This document shows, one piece after another, positions 58,542-64,000 of a DNA stretch of 64,000 nt. This stretch comes from JAKIYB01 sp964590255 (GTDB lineage: Bacteria; Armatimonadota; Hebobacteria; CAIYQO01), in assembly GCA_964590255.1 (NCBI GenBank), contig CAZPYA010000016.1, forward strand, positions 1-64,000. Reading direction: 5' to 3'. The notes below the pieces were generated by a model. That model was not told the origin of the DNA. It searched no databases and saw nothing but the letters and a program-made list of their open reading frames with translations. Within the stretch, counting starts at the first letter, position 1. Each line of letters starts with the position of its first letter. Made by a program: the position numbers and the translations under genes.

Positions 58542-59561
58542 TTACTTCAACGCCTCCGCCTGTTTCAGCAACTGTTTGATTTGTCCACCTAGCCGGCTGT
58601 TGGGGTCGAGGTCGATGGCTTTCTGCAGGTTAGCGATGGCCTCGGCGCGGTGGCGCAGTTGCAGGTGGGCGTAGCCGAGCATGGCGTAGACATATTGCGC
58701 GTCATTCAGCGTCTTAGCGGCGGTGGTGAGGGCGGCGTAGGCGTCGGCGGCGCGCTGCAGCAGGGCGGCTTTTTCTTTCGCGTCCGCGGTCTGCCGGGCG
58801 CGGCCGAAGTAGTGGTCGCCCACGCTCATCAGCGCTTCCTGCAGCGCTCGCTTCGCGTTGTCCGGGTCCAGCGCGCGGATGCGGTCGACGATGGGCGTCG
58901 CGCCGTCCGGCCACTGGTTATCCGGCAGCGACCGCAACAGCGCCAGGTTCGCCGGCAGCGCCAGGCCCTTCGTGTTTTTCGGGTCCAACTCGAGGAGTTT
59001 TGCGCCGGCTTTCGCCGCGTTGGCGGTCTGCCCGAGCTTGCGGTATAGCTGGAAGGCACGCACCTGGAAGTCCAGCGAAGTCAGGTCGGCTTTCGCAGAT
59101 TTGGCCTGGAAGGCGCGCAACTCTTTTAAGCGCGCCAGGCCTTCCTGCAGTTGCTGCACGAAGGGGTCTGGCGGCAGATAGCCGCTGATGACGTGCAGCA
59201 GTTCGCCGTCCGGGGTCAGCATGACCAAGTAGGGGTAGCCGCTGCCGCCATACGTTTTGAAGAGCGTGGTATTCGTCTTCAGCGCTTCGGACATCTGGCC
59301 ATTATCCGGCATGGTGCAATCCAGGCTGGCGGCGACGTAGTCGGCCAGCGCGGTTTTCGCCTTCGCGTTGGCGTAGGTGTCGCTCTCGATGCGCCGGCAC
59401 CACCCGCACCAGTCGGTGGTGAAATGCAGGTAGATCGGCTTATTGGCTGCTTTCGCGGCCTTCTGGGCGTCCGGCCAGGTGGTGAAGAACTCCTTCGGCA
59501 CGGCGGCCACGGCAACGGCGCCCAACACCGCCAGCACCAGACAGATGAACCCAATACGCAT
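58542..59561 (-). CDS. Exported thioredoxin-like protein with TPR tail
   Basis: A 339-residue protein with a signal peptide (MRIGFICLVLAVLGAVAVA), a thioredoxin-fold domain (about 25-150) with redox motif CGWC in HFTTDWCGWCRR and cis-Pro region GYPYLVMLTPDG, then helical repeats; the last (AMLGYAHLQLRHRAEAIANLQKAIDLDPNS) is a clear TPR. It probably reduces or isomerises disulfides outside the cytoplasm while the TPRs hold partners. ATG 59561 has GGGAGGG 6 bases upstream; the frame is open to 59657, but those residues are not signal-like. Monocistronic in appearance. Confidence 0.87.
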   Translation of the reverse strand: MRIGFICLVLAVLGAVAVAAVPKEFFTTWPDAQKAAKAANKPIYLHFTTDWCGWCRRIESDTYANAKAKTALADYVAASLDCTMPDNGQMSEALKTNTTLFKTYGGSGYPYLVMLTPDGELLHVISGYLPPDPFVQQLQEGLARLKELRAFQAKSAKADLTSLDFQVRAFQLYRKLGQTANAAKAGAKLLELDPKNTKGLALPANLALLRSLPDNQWPDGATPIVDRIRALDPDNAKRALQEALMSVGDHYFGRARQTADAKEKAALLQRAADAYAALTTAAKTLNDAQYVYAMLGYAHLQLRHRAEAIANLQKAIDLDPNSRLGGQIKQLLKQAEALK

Positions 59562-59706
59562 CGATATCCCTCCCGGCAAGGCCTTGCATCGTTGCACAGC
59601 CAACAAATTATAGGCGAGTATACCCGATATCTTTGGCATTATGCGCCGAACAAACATCCATCATGAAAAGATGGACTGTTGTTTAAACGAGGCACTTGGA
59701 CGGCTG

Positions 59707-62262
59707 CTAGAGCTGCGCGAGGAAGGTCAGGTCGAGCAGTTCCGCGTCGTTGGCGAGGGTAACGGCGGTGGCGAGGATGTCGGTGGTGGCATCGCGGTCT
59801 TCGGCGGGCAGCCAGCGCGGGTCGGCGGCGGGGAGGGTGATCTGCCGGCCTTCCGGCTCCAGCAGCACCGCGCCGTTGGCAAGGTTGAGCCGGTAGGTGG
59901 CGCGGGCGCCGAGGATGACGGCGTAGGCGCCGTCTTCGGGTGTGGCGATGTTCGTCAGCCGGAAGCTGCGCGCCAACTGGCGCAGCAGCGTGGCGCGCAG
60001 GGCGATTGTCTCGCGCGAGGTCAGTTCGGCGTCGCCGGCGGCCGCCCGCGTGGTGAGCAGGTCGGCGGCGCGCAGCGTTTCGCTGACGACCACGGCATCC
60101 ACCCGATGCAGCGGCACCCGCGCGTCTTCGCGGGTGAACCAGATGGCGCCGGTGGTTGCCTCGGGCAGCGCGTGGGGGCCGAAGAGATCGCGTCCGCGGG
60201 CGCCCTCGCCCCAGCACAGGTGCGCGGTGACGCCGCCCGGCCACTCGCGCCGCGCCACCCCCGAACCGGGGGCGAAGCCGGCGGCTTTCAGCAGCGCGTA
60301 GCCTCGGCGGGGATCGATGCGCCGCCCGGCGAAGCGCCGGCAGGCATCGCCGCCCTCGCCGTCGACGCCATATACTTCCCGGAAGAGCTGCTTGAACGGC
60401 TGCACCAGCCGGCGTTCGGCGGCCACCTGTTGCCAGTTCGTGAGCTGTCCCGCCGCGGAGAGCGTTATCGGATGCATCAGCGCCAGCGTGAGGCCGTCAT
60501 CCGGCGAGACAAGCGTGCCATCAAGGGTCTCCCAGCGCTCCAGCGCCGCCCACAGGAACGGCGCGCCGCCGGTGACCTGCCAGACCAGCCGCTCCGCCAG
60601 GTGGCTGAACAGCGGATTCGTCAGCAGGAAACGGAATTGCCCGGCGGTCATCGGCGCGCCATCCAGCATGGCGCGCTCCAGGTGGCCGCGGAAGAGGCGG
60701 TAGCGCGCCTGCGCGTCTTTTTGCGCCGCCCGCGCTTCGCGGTAGGCGTCGCTTTTGCGCAATTCGGTGGGAATACGCGGCATCGCGCCCCCGGGGCCCA
60801 GCGCCGTCATCGCCACTTTGCCGCGGTGCAGCTCCAGCCGCAGTCGGAAGAGGCCGTCCTCCCAGCCCACCCGCACCGGGGCGTCGAAGAGCGGACCGTC
60901 GTCCCACGCCGTCGCCAGCAACTGCTTGCGCGCCAGCTCGCCGCGGTCGGGCAGCCCCGCCCCGCGCGCTAGGTGCTCCAGCGTCGTCCGCGCGGCCGCC
61001 TGCGCCGGGCGCGAGCCGTGCTGCTCGCGGGCGTGCAGCACCGCCAGCGTCTTGTCGTTCGGCGCGGCCAGGCCCAGCGCGCGGATGGCCGGCAGGTCGT
61101 CGTCCGATGCCAACGCCCGCAGCGCGACCAGCGATTTGCCGGCGGCGGCGTGTGCCAGCAGCAGGTTGCGCGCGATGGCCGGGTAGTCGGGCAGCAGGTA
61201 GCGCTCCAGCCACGCGTGGCGCGAGCAGTTCCACGGGGTGAGATCGGGCAACGGCGCCGCCTGCAGCCAAGCCAGCGCCTGCGCCGCGGCGGGGTAGCCG
61301 TCCCGCAGCCACGCCGCCCACCATGATGGGTTCGCATACGCTGTTTCCGCCGCGGCCGCGTTCGAGCCGGTCAGCCAGCGGAAGGCGTCATCAGCGTCGC
61401 GCCGCAACGCCGGCCGCAGCCACGCCGCCAGCATGCGCGCGGCGGGGGACAGCATAGCCAGCGCGGTGGGGTCGGGCAGGGGGGCGAAGCGCAACTCCTG
61501 CAGCGCCGGCAACGTGATGGCGCCGTCGGCGATCGCGCGCGCGGCATGGATAAAGGAATCGGGCGTGCCAGGCAGCGTGATCCACGCCCAGCGCGCCCAA
61601 TTCTCCGCCGTCGCCTCCGGCCACACCTGCCGTGCCAACCGCTGGAAGCGCGCTACCACGCCGGGGTCGGCACCAAAGCCCAGGTAATCGAGCAGCCGTC
61701 CGAGCAGCCGCAGCGGCCGCCCGCGCGAAACGTCGGGATGCAATACGCCAGCGTCGAGGATGCAGGCGGCGAACTGCGCGTCAGTGAGCCGGTCGAACCA
61801 CAGTCCTTTAATAAAACCGAGCAGCACCAGCGGGTCGGGCAGCGCCGCCGGCGACGGCGTGCCGGCTTCCGCCAGCGCGACGTCGAACCAGGAAAAATCT
61901 TCCGGGTGCAGGAACCCGGCGATGGCCAGCGGCAGGCGGTCGGCGTTGGTGGGCATCGACAGCACCGGTTCCCGGTCGCCGATGGTCATGATGGAGATCG
62001 TCGCGGCAAGTAGGCGTATCTCATACGGGGCATTGCCGTCCGTCAGCAGCGCGAGGCGGTCTTGCGGCGTCATCCGCTCGCGCAGCATCACGGCGTCCAG
62101 GAGGCGCCGCGAATCGCTCTGTCCGTCGCGCAGCGCCCGCAGTGCCACTTCCAGCAGCACCGGCAGCGGGCGGCAGGGGCCGAGTAGTGCGGCGGCGTCA
62201 TCGCGCGTACCGGGGAATTGCGAAATCGGCGAAACTATTTGCCCGGAGTGGTTGTCCAACAT
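59707..62262 (-). CDS. DUF4132-domain protein
   Basis: An 851-residue soluble protein rich in Ala, Leu and Arg. The N-terminal 500 residues are helical and HEAT-like (PAIRALGLAAPNDKTLAVLHA, LVALRALASDDDLPAI); the C-terminal third has the DUF4132 pattern: LTNPLFSHLAERLVWQVTGG, HPITLSAAGQLTNWQQVAAERRLVQPFKQLFREVY, GRRIDPRRGYALL and VVVSETLRAADLL. The family, sometimes fused to WGR domains and named after MolR, has no firmly known function. AAGGG lies 5 bases before the ATG. It stands alone, divergent from the last gene of the window. Confidence 0.75.
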   Translation of the reverse strand: MLDNHSGQIVSPISQFPGTRDDAAALLGPCRPLPVLLEVALRALRDGQSDSRRLLDAVMLRERMTPQDRLALLTDGNAPYEIRLLAATISIMTIGDREPVLSMPTNADRLPLAIAGFLHPEDFSWFDVALAEAGTPSPAALPDPLVLLGFIKGLWFDRLTDAQFAACILDAGVLHPDVSRGRPLRLLGRLLDYLGFGADPGVVARFQRLARQVWPEATAENWARWAWITLPGTPDSFIHAARAIADGAITLPALQELRFAPLPDPTALAMLSPAARMLAAWLRPALRRDADDAFRWLTGSNAAAAETAYANPSWWAAWLRDGYPAAAQALAWLQAAPLPDLTPWNCSRHAWLERYLLPDYPAIARNLLLAHAAAGKSLVALRALASDDDLPAIRALGLAAPNDKTLAVLHAREQHGSRPAQAAARTTLEHLARGAGLPDRGELARKQLLATAWDDGPLFDAPVRVGWEDGLFRLRLELHRGKVAMTALGPGGAMPRIPTELRKSDAYREARAAQKDAQARYRLFRGHLERAMLDGAPMTAGQFRFLLTNPLFSHLAERLVWQVTGGAPFLWAALERWETLDGTLVSPDDGLTLALMHPITLSAAGQLTNWQQVAAERRLVQPFKQLFREVYGVDGEGGDACRRFAGRRIDPRRGYALLKAAGFAPGSGVARREWPGGVTAHLCWGEGARGRDLFGPHALPEATTGAIWFTREDARVPLHRVDAVVVSETLRAADLLTTRAAAGDAELTSRETIALRATLLRQLARSFRLTNIATPEDGAYAVILGARATYRLNLANGAVLLEPEGRQITLPAADPRWLPAEDRDATTDILATAVTLANDAELLDLTFLAQL

Positions 62263-62604
62263 GGTATCCCTTCAGGATGGCACGGGGTATCATATGCCGC
62301 CGGCGGTGGGTTGACAAGAGCCATCGCCCGTTTGCCGGCTCGGCCAGGGCCATGCCGGCAGGATTGTCTACCGGGACAGCGCCGGAGTGGCACCCTTGAC
62401 AGCCAACGCCCGGAGGGAGTAGAGTAACGCACACATTTTGCGTGACTCAACGGGCCAGGCCGTTTACGCTTTTTACCGTGACCGGTCACCCCTCCGGCAG
62501 CTTATTCCACGGGTACAATCGAGAGCCGTTTTCGTACGGATTACGGATTGCCGCTCCGCGGCAGCAGCACACATCATTAGAACAGGATTGGGAAGGGTAC
62601 GGCA
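62263..62604. other. Divergent intergenic region before the terminal membrane protein
   Basis: A 342-bp gap between the DUF4132 gene and the last gene. It contains a promoter at 62396-62425 pointing right and, downstream of it, a short ACGCA/TGCGT inverted repeat (62426-62442). I see no gene. Confidence 0.55.
62396..62425 (+). promoter_or_regulatory. Putative sigma70 promoter for the terminal membrane-protein gene
   Basis: TTGACA (62396-62401), an 18-bp spacer and TAGAGT (62420-62425). This would leave a leader of about 170 bases. Confidence 0.5.
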
Positions 62605-64000
62605 TTGTCTGTCACCACTGCGACCAAACCGGACACCACCGCGACTCCCCAGCAGGAGATGCGCCGGGGTCTGACATTACGCTCCTTTGTCATCTGTTGC
62701 TTCGCGCTCTTTCTCCTGGGAATCTGGGTCGAATACGAGGAGTTATACTGCCTCTACGGCGGCCCGCTGACGGAGAACGCGCCGCCAAACGGCGCGGTGG
62801 GCGTCATGCTCATCCTGCTGGCCATCAGCAGTCTGCTCTTCCTGCTGCGCCGGTCGCTGCGCCTGCACGCCGCCGAGTTGGTGTTCATTTTCGCCGCCTT
62901 GCTCGTGGCCGCGCCGTTAATGACCCAGGGCATGTGGCACCGCATTCCCGGCCTGCTGGCCGCCATCCCGCACAACGAAGACTTTAAGTCTTATGAGAGC
63001 CTGCCGCCGATGCTGTGGCCGCATGGCGCGAACCTGGTGGACGGCCCCTTCAACGGCGAAAAGACGCTGGAACCGTTTAGCACCATCGGCACGGTGGAAT
63101 GGGTCGCCGAAGCCTGGCCCACTGAGAAAACACAACTGCGCTGCCCCACGCTGGTGAATACGAAAATTGGACAGCAGTCCGCGTTGGAGTTGCAGCTTCC
63201 CGTCGATCAATATCGGCTGGTGCCCGGCGAAAACTATCTCTTCTCCTGTTTAATTAAAACTGGCGGTGACGAGAAAACCGGCAAATTCGAGCCAGCCACA
63301 TCGTCTTATTTCGTGAGCATGCAGGCGGATGAGCGCAACGAGCACACGCTGCTGCTGAACTCGACCCCCACCGCCCCAACGTTCTCGCTGAAGCAGGGAT
63401 TCGTGCGCATTGGCAAATGTCCAGTGCAACTCCCGACCACGCTGGACAAGATACTCACCCTGCGCATCGGGCTGAACGGCCCGGGGAAATTGACGGTGCA
63501 GGATGTGCAGTTCTTCAACTCGCAGGCTATCGAGGGCTTGTATACCGGCGTGAAGGTCGCCACGGGGACGAAATACGATGCCCTGAAGACGAACGAGCGC
63601 GACTTCACCCTGCGCAAGCCGGCGAACATGTTCTCCCCAGCGGGTCTCGGCTATCTGGTGAAGGGGTTCATCCCGCTGGACCAGTGGTTGATGCCCGCGT
63701 TGGCGTGGACGATCCTCATCGGCGCCCTCTTTCTCGGCTTCATGGGCTTCAACGTGCTGCTGCGGCGGCAGTGGGTGGACAGCGAGCGCTTCACCTTCCC
63801 AATGAACATCCTGCCGCGGCAACTTTTCGGCGAGGAAACCGACGATCAAGGGCGGCCGTATCTAGCGATCTTCCGCAACAAGGTGATGTGGATCGGCTTC
63901 GGGTTGATGCTGCTGTTGTGCATACTCAAAGGCCTGCACTTCTACCATCCCAACGTGCCGGCGCCGTTCACCGAACCGATTCGTCTGGATACGTATGTCA
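62605..64000 (+). CDS. Large multi-pass membrane protein, DUF6785-like, 3' truncated
   Basis: The frame is open from TTG 62605 to the window edge (465 residues visible). TTG is favoured because GGAAGGG sits 7 bases upstream; ATG 62659 is the alternative. Hydrophobic helices at about 26-42, 60-75, 88-106, 368-386 and 431-447 surround a large extracytoplasmic region (about 115-360) with strand-rich, carbohydrate-binding-like character. After the helix near 380 comes RRQWVDSERFTFPMNILPRQLF, a pattern I associate with the DUF6785/DUF6784 membrane family of Planctomycetota and related phyla. Function unknown. The rest lies beyond base 64000. Confidence 0.75.
   Translation, partial: MSVTTATKPDTTATPQQEMRRGLTLRSFVICCFALFLLGIWVEYEELYCLYGGPLTENAPPNGAVGVMLILLAISSLLFLLRRSLRLHAAELVFIFAALLVAAPLMTQGMWHRIPGLLAAIPHNEDFKSYESLPPMLWPHGANLVDGPFNGEKTLEPFSTIGTVEWVAEAWPTEKTQLRCPTLVNTKIGQQSALELQLPVDQYRLVPGENYLFSCLIKTGGDEKTGKFEPATSSYFVSMQADERNEHTLLLNSTPTAPTFSLKQGFVRIGKCPVQLPTTLDKILTLRIGLNGPGKLTVQDVQFFNSQAIEGLYTGVKVATGTKYDALKTNERDFTLRKPANMFSPAGLGYLVKGFIPLDQWLMPALAWTILIGALFLGFMGFNVLLRRQWVDSERFTFPMNILPRQLFGEETDDQGRPYLAIFRNKVMWIGFGLMLLLCILKGLHFYHPNVPAPFTEPIRLDTYV

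Noticed and set aside
59641..60972. 443-residue plus-strand frame opposite the DUF4132 gene
   Set aside because: Antisense frame with Gly/Arg/Gln-rich composition and no motif.

Overview
This window is GC-rich, gene-dense DNA from a free-living bacterium with a Gram-negative-type envelope. The evidence is a TolC-type outer-membrane channel with a periplasmic adaptor, UDP-sugar enzymes of the kind that feed surface polysaccharides, and many secreted or intracellular carbohydrate-active proteins. The mix of DUF6259-type glycosidase, GH130 phosphorylase, URO-D-like proteins, ceramidase-like hydrolase and a DUF6785-like membrane protein resembles Armatimonadota, Planctomycetota or Lentisphaerota. 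That placement is an inference from gene content; no rRNA gene or other marker is present. I see no tRNA, rRNA, CRISPR array, transposase or phage gene.

Layout. 0-0.4 kb: 3' end of pyruvate phosphate dikinase and its terminator. 0.7-4.9 kb: four-gene operon (unknown protein, MFS transporter, membrane-anchored Ser/Thr kinase, DUF1232 protein). 5.1-12.8 kb: nucleotide-sugar block on both strands (dehydrogenase, oxidoreductase, aminotransferase, acetyltransferase, C4-epimerase, WbpM-type dehydratase), matching the WbpA/B/E/D route to UDP-diacetamido-uronic acids. 12.8-13.8 kb: repeat-filled gap. 13.8-18.8 kb: two large soluble multi-PAS histidine kinases in tandem, with no response regulator. 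18.9-29.1 kb: carbohydrate and envelope genes (heparinase-like protein, L,D-transpeptidase, nitrilase, acetyl-xylan-esterase-like protein, Gfo/Idh/MocA oxidoreductase, DUF6259-type glycosidase). 29.4-32.5 kb: one ORF joining GTP-dependent PEP carboxykinase to a complete PLP aminotransferase. 32.6 kb: small stress-type protein of 20-residue repeats. 33.2-35.9 kb: GH130 mannosyl-glucose phosphorylase translationally coupled to a phosphomannomutase. 36.0-41.6 kb: polyphosphate operon (zinc microprotein, ppk1, CHAD, stand-alone HD, ppx). 41.8-46.9 kb: ankyrin protein, then a TIM-barrel isomerase, two URO-D-like proteins and a ceramidase-like protein. 47-54.1 kb: PAP2 phosphatase, then a MarR-TolC-HlyD-ABC-permease-Gly-rich protein operon. 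54.3-64 kb: PAS-GGDEF protein, beta-helix protein, lipase-like hydrolase, thioredoxin/TPR protein, DUF4132 protein and the start of a large membrane protein.

Several genes appear to work together: the phosphorylase makes mannose 1-phosphate for the mutase beside it; Ppk1, CHAD, HD and Ppx form a synthesis, binding and breakdown set for polyphosphate; the MarR operon has a near-consensus promoter with a palindrome over its -10.

The most unusual signals are the PEPCK-aminotransferase ORF with a run of seven G at its junction, the polyphosphate operon with a 55-residue Cys/His protein and an HD protein that looks like a copy of the Ppx C-terminal half, and families of palindromic non-coding repeats present two to four times in intergenic DNA. 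All identities come from reading the translations; no database search was run.
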